DNA from: Purpureocillium takamizusanense
Lineage: Eukaryota > Ascomycota > Sordariomycetes > Hypocreales > Ophiocordycipitaceae
Direction of reading: 5' to 3'
DNA: 64,000 nucleotides
NCBI RefSeq assembly: GCF_022605165.1
Contig: NC_063068.1
Span: 1,984,001 to 2,048,000 of the forward strand
Positions 10,981-20,947 of this stretch are shown here, piece by piece. The notes beneath the pieces were generated by a model. That model was not told the origin of the DNA, made no database searches, and saw nothing but the letters and a program-made list of their open reading frames with translations. Both the position numbers and the translations under genes were made by a program. The stretch's first letter is position 1; each line of letters starts with the position of its first letter.

Positions 10981-12331
10981 CTAATTCTTGGGCCCTTGGA
11001 GCTTCGCCAGCCCCTCACGACCGCCCAGATCCTTTTCAAACGAGGGCCGGGGAATCTCGACGGCCTGGGTGAGCCTGCCGTAGGAAATGCCGCCGAGGCG
11101 GCTCACGGGGCGCAGGACCTGTCTCGTCGTCAGCGACTGTGCTTTCCTCTGTGTTTTACAACCATTTCCCTGCGGCCACTTGCAAGAATAGCAACAAGTA
11201 ACGAAAAAGCAGGGGGGGAGGAAGTGATGGAGGACGTACCGCCGGGTCGACGAGGTTCTGCTGCTCGTCGAGGGCATCCTCGCGGACCCAGATCCTCGTC
11301 CCCTCAAACACGACGAGCGTGCAGCCCTTTTGCGGCACTTCGCCCGCCGCGCCCTTGCGGTCATAGTCGCGCACGTGGTCGACCTTGACCTCGACGGAGA
11401 AGACGGCCTCGGCGACGCGCGCGGGGCGCACCGTCTGGCAGTCGCGCAGGGGCGTCAGGCCGGAGACGTCCCACTCGGAGGCGCCGTAGGGGGCGTCGAT
11501 GCTGCACGCGTTGGCGGCCTCGAGGAAGTCCTCGCCGATGATGTTGATGACGGCCTCGCGCGTGGCGAGCACGTTGGCGAGCGAGTCCTTGGGCCTTCCG
11601 CCTCCGCCGCGGTCGAAGCCCACGACAAAGAGCGGCGGGTCGTGGCTCATCATGTTAAAGTAGGAAAAGGGCGCGAGGTTGGCGCCGCTGTGGCCGTCGG
11701 CGCCGACGGTGCTGAGGAAGGCGATGGGGCGCGGGGTGATGGCCGAGATGAGAAGCTTGTAGTTGTTGCCGGGGGCGCGGCCGGGGGCGTAGGGGTCGAT
11801 GGCGACGTGCTGCTTCTGCTGCTTTGGTTGAGTCTTGTCATCGTTGCCTCGTCCCTTGTCAGTAGTACTAGTCGCAGTCGTAGTAGCAGCAGCAGCAGCA
11901 GCAGCAGCGTCGTCGTTGTCGCGCAGGCGGTTGGCGCCGTCGCCGAAGCGCCACTCCGGGGCCACGGTGCGCGTGTAGTGGAAGCGCTCCGTGTCGTCCC
12001 AGGGCGGGCGCGCGGCCTCGACGGCCTTGAAGTCCGGGTGCGGGTTGCGGCTGACGGGCTGGGACATGGTCAAGGACCGCTGTTGGTGGTGGGCTGCTGG
12101 CGTGAACCGGTGGTTGTTGTGCGTCGAGGCTGATGATGGCGAGTGCCGTGATGAGGGCGTAATAGTAGTAAGTGGACGACGGGTCGACCAGCAATATGAA
12201 GAGGCAGTAGAAGAAGAAGAAGCAGCAGGGGAAGAAGAAGAAGGGGAGGAAGAAGTGGTGAGGAGGACGCGGAGCAGTGCGCCGGGAGAGGCCAGGTTAT
12301 TATCGTGTAGCAACACTCGCGCCGCAGCCAT
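10981..12331 (-). CDS. Flavin-reductase-like (FMN-binding split barrel) protein
   Basis: Two exons (12331-11240, 11118-10981), up to 409 residues. The intron starts GTACGT, ends ACAG and lies in phase 0. The core matches the flavin reductase-like domain: YKLLISAITPRPIAFLSTVG, GANLAPFSYFNMMSHDPPL and VINIIGEDF, and after the splice the tail VSRLGGISYGRL. Such proteins bind FMN and many reduce flavin or act as oxidoreductases; the substrate here is unknown. Two starts are plausible. The first ATG (12331) adds 88 residues rich in Arg, Ser and Thr and nearly free of acidic residues, as in a mitochondrial presequence. The second ATG (12067; MSQPVSRNPHPDF) has an A at -3 and gives a 321-residue protein like cytosolic family members. 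The Ser-rich, repetitive nature of the extension lowers confidence in the first start. Confidence 0.88.
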
Positions 12332-13038
12332 TGATTTGTGTAAATCGTTTTGACTCTTCCTTCTTTCCTCTTCTCCTACTACAGACAGTCGGGAGGGTTG
12401 AAATTCTTCCCGAGGTAACTACAACGTAGAGTAATCAGTTGTAGGTTGGACGAGCGTGGCTGGTGTGCGCGGGGGGTTTGTGAGACGGTCGACAAAACGG
12501 AGCCCTGCCGCGAGGGGGCCTTCAATACATCCATGTCGTCAGCAGGCCATCAATTCGCCTGCAGGAAATCCATCAATAGGGAACAAGCATGCAGCAAATC
12601 TCTCTCCATCCGCGGAGGCAGGCATACCAAGTACTACGTTACAAGGTAAAAACTGCCCATGTTGAGTAATTTAGCTCGTCGATCCAGAATCGCATTACCA
12701 AGCATGCGAGCACGACAGCAAAATCAGCCGCTGCGGTGGCCGCGGGGCTCGCTCTCCTGGCTGCCGGCGGGAGGGAGGGCGCCGTCGAACAATGAACACG
12801 GGACAATAAGAATGACGAGGGGCAGCGAGAACTTGTCGGCTCGCCTGTCGTGCAACATGCGCGCGGGTGTTTGTTGGCTTGTTGGTTGGCTGGTCGTTGT
12901 CTCGAAACTCGACATGTCGCATGTCGTCGACTTATGACATTACCATCATGATGCTCACTCATACACACGACCGACACTTCATTCGCCGTCTTGGACTCCA
13001 TCTACGAAGTAGACGCAAACTCCATCTGCATGTTGACA

Positions 13039-13060
13039 ACACACACACACACACACACAC
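13039..13060. repeat. (AC)11 microsatellite
   Basis: Perfect dinucleotide run of 22 nt in non-coding DNA, directly readable from the sequence. Confidence 0.95.
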
Positions 13061-13423
13061 ATGCACGTAGAACGGGCCCCGAGAAATACCATCATAGTCG
13101 TCGTGCCCGTAATGTACAAACTTACAGCCGGCCGCCCTCTCGCCCGTGTGGTGCCGCGGGAACCTCTCCGATTGCACCGGCACTGCTCTGTCTCACCTCA
13201 AAGGGAGACCGCTTCCGTTCATTGCTACCACTGCCGACCATGTTTGTTTTTGCTCTGCGTGCGTATCTACTCACCTACTTCTACTCCTGATAGCACAGTT
13301 ATTATGGGCACGAATCTTGGGGTCTGCAGGGCGCTCGTGCTCGCGCTCGCAGCACGCACGCTGCCCGAGGGCGACAGCCGCGAACATGAATGAACCCTGC
13401 TGCTAGAGGCATATATCTATGAG

Positions 13424-13427
<4 letters not shown>

Positions 13428-13459
<32 letters not shown>
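13428..13459. repeat. (AT)16 microsatellite followed by (GA)n
   Basis: Perfect 32-nt AT run, followed at once by CGAGAGAGAGC. A run of this kind can form a cruciform and is likely to vary in length between strains. Confidence 0.95.
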
Positions 13460-13462
<3 letters not shown>

Positions 13463-14125
13463 GAGAGAGCGGCATCTCGCCGTCACCACTCCAGAGCCAC
13501 CCATCTGCCTGGGCAGAATACCTCCACAGGCAGGGTGTGACAAGTCAAGCATCATCAGCACTTACTTCCTCGCCGACAGCCGCCCACGCCGCCATAATGC
13601 CGCGAGCCCCCGTCCGTCATCCTCCTCCTCGGCGGCGTCGCCTACGTCTAGTCAAGCCTTGTCGACCACCTCGAGGCCGACTGGGAATGGGTCCGGCTGT
13701 TTTGCCTCTGCGTTGCCCTCCGCCCCTCAGGTCAACAGCGGCTCATCTGCACCACCGCCGCAGAGTCGGGTCGTGCGCGCAATCATCAAAATGATTGACT
13801 GATACCCCCGCGTGACACACTCGGCCAAGGCGTGTGTCCATGGGAGGAGGGGGAAACAGTGTCATAGACTCACTGAGTCAAGTCGTTATAGTGGTGGCAG
13901 CAGATGAACCGCCAGAAGGCCTCCCCCCACCCCCCAAAAAACTTATGTAATCGCCAATGCCTGTCATGCCAACGAACCAGTCACTCGGCAATAACCTCCG
14001 AAAAAAAAAGCTCGTAGGGCAGCTTCGACACATTTTCGAGATCACTATGCAGCCCTCCACCAGCTTCTCCTTGTTCTTCTTATAACCCCCCCCCCCTTCT
14101 CCTCAGCAACCCTCCCCACAAGCTG

Positions 14126-17005
14126 ATGGAACAATGGGGCACGCGCGGCCTCAGACTCTCTTCTCTACTCCTTGACTTGCATCCTCCTCCCCGTGTCTTC
14201 CGTCGTTCTGCACTCGCTTCACGACGTGCGCCGCACTCTTCAGCCTGCCGGCCGTCCCTGCGCCTTTGCGCTTCAAACGCACCCTTCGTTCCCCTACACG
14301 GCGGCGGCAGCAGCAGCAGCAAGAGAGAAGCTCATATCCACGCCACCCTTTCATCGAGCCTCGGTGACGCCCCCACGATGACCACCACCGTCGAGCTCGC
14401 CACAGTCCCCTCGGCCGACACCCCCGGCTCCTCCATTTATCTGCACCATGACAAGCGTTCCTACATCTTCGGCCGCGTCGCCGAGGGCACCCAGCGTGCC
14501 TTTGGCAGCCGCAAGATCTCCATCGGTCGCACCGATCACGTCTTCCTCAGCGGGCCCGTCTGCTGGAACCAGATGGGCGGCCTCATAGGCTACCTCCTCA
14601 GCGTCGGCGGCGCCGTCGACGCGGCCCGCGAGAACATCATCCAGGAGAACGTCAAGCGCGAGGGAAAGGGCCAGAAGCCCCTCAAGCAGATGGAGCACGG
14701 GGGCATCGGCGTCCATGGTGGCGACAACCTCTGCCACATCCTCGCCGCATGCCGCCCCGTCATCTTTCGCCAGCCCATCAGCGTGCACACGCACGAGCAT
14801 AGGGCCGACCCGAGAGCGGCCGACGCGACCAAAACGGACCCAGACTGGAGCGACGATGCCATACGAGTGTGGAAGCTTCCCATACGGAGAGCGCGGTCCA
14901 GCAGCCCCCCCAAGCGACGCCACACCAGCCTCGAGCCTGTCGACGGCGTCGCGACCGACAATGCAGACCCGGACGAGACATACAAGTTGCGCGCAACCGT
15001 TTCCGACCCTCAGGTTGCTGCCATGATTGTCGAAAGACTCATGTTCAGCGGTAGCCTCAACAACACATCTGTTCTCGTGCGGCGCAAGATCCGCGACCTC
15101 AAGCCCGCGGATTTGGCCGTCGTCGTGGAACAAGGCACCGTCAAGCCGTTCAACAAGTCGAGTTCCCCAACCACCGGTGCAGAGACTCGGGACCAAGACG
15201 AAACAGTCTGGGTCTTCCCCGACCCGAAAGATACGGCAGGCCGCGGTGAGGCCGGCGACAACGTTCTGAGAATCAGAAACTTTCCCCTCCCCCGTACCAC
15301 CTACAGCGAAACGTCCATGTCTTACATCGTCAAGTGCCACGATCGCCGTGGCAAGTTCAACGCCCCGGCAGCCAAGGCGCTCGGCGTGAAGCCAGAGGAC
15401 TTTAAGCACTTGACCTTTGGGCAGAGTGTGCAGGGCAAGGACGGTATAACGGTGACTCCAGATATGGTCCTAGGAGAGCCGCAACCAGGCAAAGGCATTG
15501 TTATCGCCGACATTCCCTCGCATGACTTCGTGGATGCCTTCACGGAGCGTCCCGAGTGGGATGTCCCTGAATTCATGGAGAATATTGCCGTCGTGTATTG
15601 GCTTCTCGGCCGAGGCATGGCCGACGACCCAGCCATTCAGTCTTTTATCAAGAAGCACCCTCAGAGCAAGCACGTATTTTGCGCAGAAGATACCTGCCCC
15701 AACATGGTGACGCATCCAGGCGCTGCGGAGATCCAGGTAAAGATGAGGCGAATCGACTCCAAGAGATTTCCCCTCGCCAACTTCGACAATACAGTTGAGC
15801 ATCCGGCGCCGGCGCCCGATTCCTCCATGGAGCTTGGCCGCGCGGGGACGAAGCTGCAGCTGATGCCCCGCCTGGTCTTTGACGACCAGGCCATGGCTCC
15901 GTTTCCGGACCTGGTCGGTGCCTCACAGGCCGTGGACGAAGCCGTGCTGGTGCTGGCCGAGCAAGCCAGGACCGAGGCTTCAGACCCGAGACTCTTGGCC
16001 AGGATACAAGAGACGGAGAAGGACATACCGAATAGAGACGCGGAGGTTATACCCCTGGGCACCGGCTCATCGGTACCCAGCAAGCACCGCAACGTATCGG
16101 GGACGCTCATCGTGGTCCCCGGCATCGGCAACTACCTGCTCGACTGTGGCGAGGGCACGCTCGGGCAGATACGCCGCGCGTTTGGTGCCGAGCAAGCCGC
16201 CGACGTGCTCCGCAACCTGCGGTGCATCGTCATCAGCCATCTCCACGCCGACCACCACCTGGGCGCTGCCTCGCTCGTCAAGGCTTGGTACGAGCAGACG
16301 CTCAAGGACAAGAGCAACGCGACGCTCGCCATCTCGTGCATCGGCCGTTACAGGTCGATGCTGGAGGAGTTGTCGCAGGTCGAGGACATTGGTTTCCACC
16401 GGCTGCGCTTCCCCAGCTGCCCCTGGGAGACCAGGGACCGCGACCGCGACGTGACGACGCGCAAGGACCTCGGCGACGACAACTTTGGCCTCGCGTCCAT
16501 CAAGCGCGTCCCCGTGCCGCACTGCTGGCGCTCCTACGGCACCCAGCTCGAGCTCACGTCGGGCCTGCGCATCGCCTACTCGGGCGACTGCCGGCCCTCG
16601 AGCGCCTTCGCCCAGGCCTTCCGCGGCGCGCACCTCCTCGTCCACGAGTGCACCTTTGGCGACGACAAGCAGGACCACGCGCGCGCCAAGAGCCACTCCA
16701 CCATGGGCGAGGCCCTCGGCGTCGCCCGCGAGATGCGCGCCCGCCGCACCCTGCTGACGCACTTTTCGCAGCGCTACACCAAGGCCGACAGTCTGCGGCG
16801 ACACGGTCCCAATGACGGCGAGGGTGAAGGCGAGGGCGAGGGCGTGGAGCACGCGGCTGGCGATGGGGGCGAGCAGAACGAGCACGAGCACGAGCACAAC
16901 GTGCTGCTCGCCTTTGACCTCATGAGGGTCCGCCTGGGCGACTTCCAGGAGGCGGCCTGCTACGTGCCCGCCGTGCAGGCGCTCATGGAGAAGCTGGCGG
17001 ACTAA
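14126..17005 (+). CDS. TRZ1: tRNase Z, long form (tRNA 3'-end processing endonuclease)
   Basis: Single exon, 959 residues, the usual size of the eukaryotic long form. The enzyme removes the 3' trailer of nuclear and mitochondrial pre-tRNAs. The N-terminal half is the degenerate lactamase-like domain (YIFGRVAEGTQRA, FLSGPVCWNQMGGLIGYLL). The C-terminal half is catalytic, with the PSKHRN motif at 651-656, LLDCGEGTLGQIRR, the zinc motif HLHADH at 705-710, SGDCRPS, the SHSTMGEA histidine near 856 and LTHFSQRY. A Gly/Glu/His-rich insertion (GEGEGEGEG, EHEHEHN) interrupts the end of the catalytic domain. The first 40 residues (MEQWGTRGLRLSSLLLDLHP) are Arg/Ser/Leu-rich with little acid, as in a mitochondrial presequence. 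A second in-frame ATG (14378, MTTTVELATV) starts where the conserved region begins, suggesting a nuclear/cytosolic form. An upstream ORF overlaps the presequence. Confidence 0.95.
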   Translation: MEQWGTRGLRLSSLLLDLHPPPRVFRRSALASRRAPHSSACRPSLRLCASNAPFVPLHGGGSSSSKREAHIHATLSSSLGDAPTMTTTVELATVPSADTPGSSIYLHHDKRSYIFGRVAEGTQRAFGSRKISIGRTDHVFLSGPVCWNQMGGLIGYLLSVGGAVDAARENIIQENVKREGKGQKPLKQMEHGGIGVHGGDNLCHILAACRPVIFRQPISVHTHEHRADPRAADATKTDPDWSDDAIRVWKLPIRRARSSSPPKRRHTSLEPVDGVATDNADPDETYKLRATVSDPQVAAMIVERLMFSGSLNNTSVLVRRKIRDLKPADLAVVVEQGTVKPFNKSSSPTTGAETRDQDETVWVFPDPKDTAGRGEAGDNVLRIRNFPLPRTTYSETSMSYIVKCHDRRGKFNAPAAKALGVKPEDFKHLTFGQSVQGKDGITVTPDMVLGEPQPGKGIVIADIPSHDFVDAFTERPEWDVPEFMENIAVVYWLLGRGMADDPAIQSFIKKHPQSKHVFCAEDTCPNMVTHPGAAEIQVKMRRIDSKRFPLANFDNTVEHPAPAPDSSMELGRAGTKLQLMPRLVFDDQAMAPFPDLVGASQAVDEAVLVLAEQARTEASDPRLLARIQETEKDIPNRDAEVIPLGTGSSVPSKHRNVSGTLIVVPGIGNYLLDCGEGTLGQIRRAFGAEQAADVLRNLRCIVISHLHADHHLGAASLVKAWYEQTLKDKSNATLAISCIGRYRSMLEELSQVEDIGFHRLRFPSCPWETRDRDRDVTTRKDLGDDNFGLASIKRVPVPHCWRSYGTQLELTSGLRIAYSGDCRPSSAFAQAFRGAHLLVHECTFGDDKQDHARAKSHSTMGEALGVAREMRARRTLLTHFSQRYTKADSLRRHGPNDGEGEGEGEGVEHAAGDGGEQNEHEHEHNVLLAFDLMRVRLGDFQEAACYVPAVQALMEKLAD
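14134..14175 (+). promoter_or_regulatory. Out-of-frame 13-codon ORF between the two TRZ1 starts
   Basis: An ATG lies 8 nt after the first TRZ1 ATG, in another frame, with A at -3 and G at +4. It encodes 13 codons and stops with TGA. The first TRZ1 ATG has C at -3 and is weaker. Ribosomes skipping it would meet this short ORF and could reinitiate about 200 nt later at the second in-frame TRZ1 ATG, which has A at -3. The bases are seen; the regulation is inferred. Confidence 0.45.
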
Positions 17006-17504
17006 CGTGGTTGGTTGGCGGCGTTTTGGGCACTGATAGATGGATGAATATATACCCACTCCATAGATGGTCACTTGTCGGTTTATTCTTTCTTTTGCAC
17101 CCCTTGATCTACTAGCCAGCATGCGTGCGTGTATTGTATGTATGACGTGCAGCATGCATGGGACAGACAGCCCCAGGGCAGGCGGCGCAGAATACCCACG
17201 ACCATGACTTGACTTGACGCGGTTCAATCATCACATGTGACAAGGCAGGACATGACATGCTACTACCGACTTCCCCATCGTCACTGCCACATGGCCCGCA
17301 GTTGATCAAGCCATTCTGCCCCAGTCCTTGTGATTCGGGCAAGATGTATTGCCGTGGTGTCGCACACAGACAAACACACAAAAAAAAGCCACGGCCTCTC
17401 TCTCTATATATGTTCTGCCTTTGCCTTGCCCTCTTGGCCAAGGCATTTTTATAGCATGATACCACAACGACGCGTCTTGTCGCGCCACGTCGCGTCTCGT
17501 CTCG
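17006..17504. other. Convergent 3' region between TRZ1 and the next gene
   Basis: About 500 nt between stops on opposite strands. It is AT-richer than the flanking genes (ATATATACCC near 17050, AAAAAAA near 17380), as expected for 3' UTRs. No gene is supported. Confidence 0.55.
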
Positions 17505-20069
17505 TCACCAGCCACGTCCTCCGGTACGATCAACGATATGTTCCCCGAAGGGCCAGGGCGGGCGTCCCCTGGCTGGCCCGTCCTCCCGCTCGCCGGCGCG
17601 CACGCGGAGGCCGCCGTCGTCGTTTGCACCACCACCACCACCACCACCGCCATCACGGGTGCTCCCTTGCCGCGGCCGGCCCGTGCGAACCGAAGCGTCG
17701 TCGTCGTCGTCGTCGTCGTCGTCATCTTCAACCCCCGCCGCCCAAGAGCGTTCCGTCCCCCCGCGTAATGCTTCATTCTCATCGCAGCCGACATGACCAC
17801 CACCGCCCGTCCCGTACTCCTTCGTCGAACCGTATTCAGTAGGGCGTCGCTGCATCGCTGGCACGTTCGGTGACAGCGGCGGATTCGTCGTCGAGGGCCC
17901 GCCGCCGCCGCCGCCGTCGCCCGCGACGAACATCCGGAGCGGGTTAAACCAGGCCATGCCATTACCAGCGTCTCCAACGCCAGGCACTGCCGCAGCTTCG
18001 TTCACATAGCCGCTCCCCTCGGCACCATGCCTGCCGACGCCGTCGTAGGGCGTGTCGGGCGCGTGGCCACGGGTCTGATGCCTCGTCACGTGTTCTTCTC
18101 TGCGAGGCTTCATCTCGGCGGCGGCGGTGCTGCCGTAGCGTGAGCCGTCCGCGTGATACCCGCCGCCATTGTGCCTCAATATGTTGAGGCGCAACATACG
18201 GCACCTGTGCTTGCGTCTGCGCCGTCTGCGCGACTGCGAAAGGGGCGGTTTTGTTTTCGTCCCGCCATCATCTCGCCGTCGGATGAAATCTTGCGTTTGC
18301 ACCCGAGCTGGCCGTGGCTGTGGTGTCCCCATGAACATCTCTGCGGTACGGAACCTGAATCCCTGTCGATCATCAAGTGGCCTCGCAGGTTCGAACAGAG
18401 GACCACCAGCAGCGTGCTTTGACGCGCTGCCCGGGCTCGAAGCGGACGGATGTCCGGGCCGCCTCGCCCCCCGTCTCGAGGGCATGTCCCGAGCGAGACG
18501 TTGCTTCGTCAGTGGCTCGCCGTGCTCGTGGGACTTGTCAGTCGCCCTTGGCGACGTGCGCTTGACCTCCGCAGCGGCTCTCTGTTGCTTGGTGTCTTGA
18601 GCCGGACGGGTCTGTGTTTGTCGAGCAACGTACTCCCGGGGCCGCGACGCTGTGTTCTTCCGCGTCGACATCGACTGTGCGCCATCGGCACGATTACCGG
18701 TGAATACTCCCGTCGCTGCGTGATGATGCTTGTCCTCTCTTCCGCGCGCAGTGTTGCGTAGGCGACTGAATAACGACGGGCGAGGAGCCGTCGGCCTCGG
18801 CGTCGCGTCCACGGCTCTTCCGCGACAATTCGCCTCGTGGCCGTATCCCTGCCCGTTCATGGATGGCTCGGCGCCCTTCCCGGCTGCGTCCACGCCATGC
18901 TGGTGTGACTGCGTGTTCGTAGCGGCAGCCTTCTGCGCTGCCGTGGCCTTCACCCCCGGCTGCCCTGGCTGCGACGACTTCCCAGGCGTTCCGTGCTGTT
19001 CGCCCACCTGCGATGGGTTCTGGCAAGTGGCCTCGCGGCCGGCGTTGGTGGCCATCGGCCCATTCGGCGGACAAAATGCTTCGCCTTGCGGCTGCTCCCC
19101 CATGTCATCTTGCGCCTGCGGTTGAGAATTGCTCCCTGCCCCGTCTCTCAAAACACCTTGCCTTGCCCGGCGCGGATGGAATCTGAACCTGCCGTTGGGA
19201 AGCGATTCACACGAATGGTCTCGCAGGCCCGCCGCTCCAAGCAGCACCCACAGGCTTCGCTTCTCCTCCTTCCGGGCCTCCCTCTCTGCCCTCAACTCTC
19301 GCAGCAGCTGCATGATGTCTCCGGCCAGTCTCTCACAGTCTCGCGTGAGGGCCTGCCTCGTCTCCTCGGGGTACAGCTTTCTCCATGATTTGAGGACGCG
19401 TAAAAGTGGCGGAGTCTGGTAGCCAGGCCATCGGGCCGCCATATACCGTTGACGAGTCGTGACGCTGACCGTCAAGTCGCGTACGGCTTCAAAATTTCTT
19501 CCCACGGCGGCTAGGAGGCACGCCTCACATCCCCTGCCTCTATGCCAGCGTCCCATTCGCGGCCATGCACCCTCATGCTTGTCCGAGAGCTCTCCGCATA
19601 GCCACATTTCCTTCGCCTCGTCCATTCTATCAAGCCAATGTCCCAGCGGCGATTCGTCCTTGAGCCGCACCTCGCGGCGGCGAAGCTTCCTCGGCCACTC
19701 GGCGAACTCCTCATCAACCATCGTCGATAGCTTGCGAATCAGGCGCGGGTCTAGCGGATTGTGCAGTCTGCATAGGTCTGCCTGAGCCAGGGTGAACGGG
19801 ACGCCATGCTTGGCCATACGCATCGCCAGCCGCGATGTCAACCCCTTGGGCCGCAGGAACCGGCCGTCCAAACGCTTCATGAGAACTCCTTGCTCCTTAA
19901 CCCATTTTCGCCTATTTAAGGCGGGGTCGCGGAAAAGCACGCGGGTGAGCTGGTCGAGCTGCCTGTTGGAGACATGACCCAGCCGGCTGTCCACGTCACC
20001 GCTGACCAACTTGCTCGATGTTTTCTTACCGGCCCTGTGCGATGCTTTGCGCTGATTCTTCCTAGTCAT
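17505..20069 (-). CDS. Unrecognised protein with a conserved-looking N-terminus and low-complexity tail
   Basis: Single open frame, 854 residues from the first ATG. I do not recognise the family. Residues 1-300 look folded: they are basic and helical with regularly spaced Trp/Leu (LDQLTRVLFRDPALNRRKW, WPGYQTPPLLRVLKSW, LLRELRAEREARKEEKRSLW). A Cys pair occurs in RGRGCEACLLAAV. From about residue 310 to the end the sequence is disordered: Gln/Pro/Gly/Ser/Arg-rich, then Gly-rich runs, a run of about 11 Asp encoded by (GAC/GAT)n near residue 800, and another Gly run. Such composition is typical of fast-evolving fungal nuclear or RNA-binding proteins, but no function can be assigned. The reading frame stays open for 2.5 kb and the start is clear, but the C-terminal 350 residues may include an unrecognised intron. 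It lies in tandem downstream of the LAMMER kinase. Confidence 0.72.
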   Translation of the reverse strand: MTRKNQRKASHRAGKKTSSKLVSGDVDSRLGHVSNRQLDQLTRVLFRDPALNRRKWVKEQGVLMKRLDGRFLRPKGLTSRLAMRMAKHGVPFTLAQADLCRLHNPLDPRLIRKLSTMVDEEFAEWPRKLRRREVRLKDESPLGHWLDRMDEAKEMWLCGELSDKHEGAWPRMGRWHRGRGCEACLLAAVGRNFEAVRDLTVSVTTRQRYMAARWPGYQTPPLLRVLKSWRKLYPEETRQALTRDCERLAGDIMQLLRELRAEREARKEEKRSLWVLLGAAGLRDHSCESLPNGRFRFHPRRARQGVLRDGAGSNSQPQAQDDMGEQPQGEAFCPPNGPMATNAGREATCQNPSQVGEQHGTPGKSSQPGQPGVKATAAQKAAATNTQSHQHGVDAAGKGAEPSMNGQGYGHEANCRGRAVDATPRPTAPRPSLFSRLRNTARGREDKHHHAATGVFTGNRADGAQSMSTRKNTASRPREYVARQTQTRPAQDTKQQRAAAEVKRTSPRATDKSHEHGEPLTKQRLARDMPSRRGARRPGHPSASSPGSASKHAAGGPLFEPARPLDDRQGFRFRTAEMFMGTPQPRPARVQTQDFIRRRDDGGTKTKPPLSQSRRRRRRKHRCRMLRLNILRHNGGGYHADGSRYGSTAAAEMKPRREEHVTRHQTRGHAPDTPYDGVGRHGAEGSGYVNEAAAVPGVGDAGNGMAWFNPLRMFVAGDGGGGGGPSTTNPPLSPNVPAMQRRPTEYGSTKEYGTGGGGHVGCDENEALRGGTERSWAAGVEDDDDDDDDDDASVRTGRPRQGSTRDGGGGGGGGANDDGGLRVRAGEREDGPARGRPPWPFGEHIVDRTGGRGW

Positions 20070-20947
20070 CTCTCGATGAGCCTGTCAGGCTTCCGTTCCA
20101 GGAAAGCAAAAACACGCCCAATCCGGGATAGCTGTAGGGCAGTCTTGTCGGCCGGTCTTGCTCTGCCTGGCAAGGGAGAAGAGCGAGAGGCATGGTCAAG
20201 GACAATCAAAGCACCCTCTTATGCTGCTCGCGCCAGCGGTTCCAACAAACCCCTTGGCAACGGGCCTCTGGCATGGCCAGGTGCAACTGGTCCATGTCGA
20301 GACAAAGCCAGTGGCCTCCGGCCCACGCCCATCTCCCTTCCGAGCAAGCAGCCAAACCGTCCAATGCGCACAAACAAGACTTGCGTCAGTAAGAGACGTG
20401 TCGAAACTGATTGGGGCTGTGTTTGTCAATGTCTTTCGCATGTCGAACCGCAGTCCCCGGTGCAAGTATCTGCAGGTCAGCCAACTCACGACAGTTGTGC
20501 AGAAGCGTCCGTTCGATGCAGTCGAGGGGCCTCCCAGTGTCCCCAGACGTACAAACCAGGCACGCGTCCTCGTGTAGTGGACAGACATTGGTATGTATTA
20601 GGTTTCGACAACCGTATGCCTCCTCGTCCATGTACGCCGTCTCTCAGAAAGCGGCCCGCGCTGTGTCCAAGGGCATCGTTTGCGAAGACCCCACAGAAGC
20701 GGTTCACTCCCGAGTTTGATGACTGCCCGGTGCGGGCCAAAAGCCAGCAAGATGGGAACAAAGATACTGCAACTAATACGCTAAGTACAGTCGCCCCTTT
20801 TGCCGACAAGAGTCGATCTTCCAGTAGAATTGCAAAACTCGCCGGTGCTGTGCATCTGCCATATGTACACTTCCCAACTCCATGGTCATGCGCGTTTGGT
20901 CGTTATTTGTAGAGGTCAAAGGAAAATGCCGCCTTCGAGGGCTTCCC
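20070..20947. other. Spacer between the LAMMER kinase stop and the next minus-strand gene
   Basis: Both flanking genes are on the minus strand, so this should hold the kinase 3' UTR and the leader of the downstream gene. A short Cys-containing minus-strand open frame (about 20386-20631) and a longer plus-strand frame (about 19974-20912) are visible. Neither resembles a known family, and the plus-strand frame overlaps the start of the next gene. Confidence 0.5.

Larger units (their letters stand above)
12332..14125. other. Divergent intergenic region between the flavin-reductase-like gene and TRZ1
   Basis: This 1.8-kb region separates two genes transcribed away from each other, so it probably holds both promoters. 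It contains an (AC)n and a long (AT)n microsatellite, a GAGAGAGAG run, and a C-homopolymer of about 11 nt just before the TRZ1 start. No coding region is supported. Confidence 0.55.

Noticed and set aside
11330..12133. 267-codon plus-strand frame opposite the flavin-reductase-like gene
   Set aside because: Val/Ala/Gly-rich antisense shadow; the minus strand carries the recognisable domain.
13428..13469. AT run considered as a transposon target or origin element
   Set aside because: No terminal repeats, target duplication or adjacent element; a simple microsatellite.
14351..15409. 352-codon minus-strand frame opposite TRZ1
   Set aside because: Antisense shadow of a clear tRNase Z frame, no motifs of its own.
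20386..20631. Cys-containing minus-strand frame between the kinase and the next gene
   Set aside because: Suggestive Cys spacing but no family, no clear splice to a longer gene, and it lies in presumed UTR.
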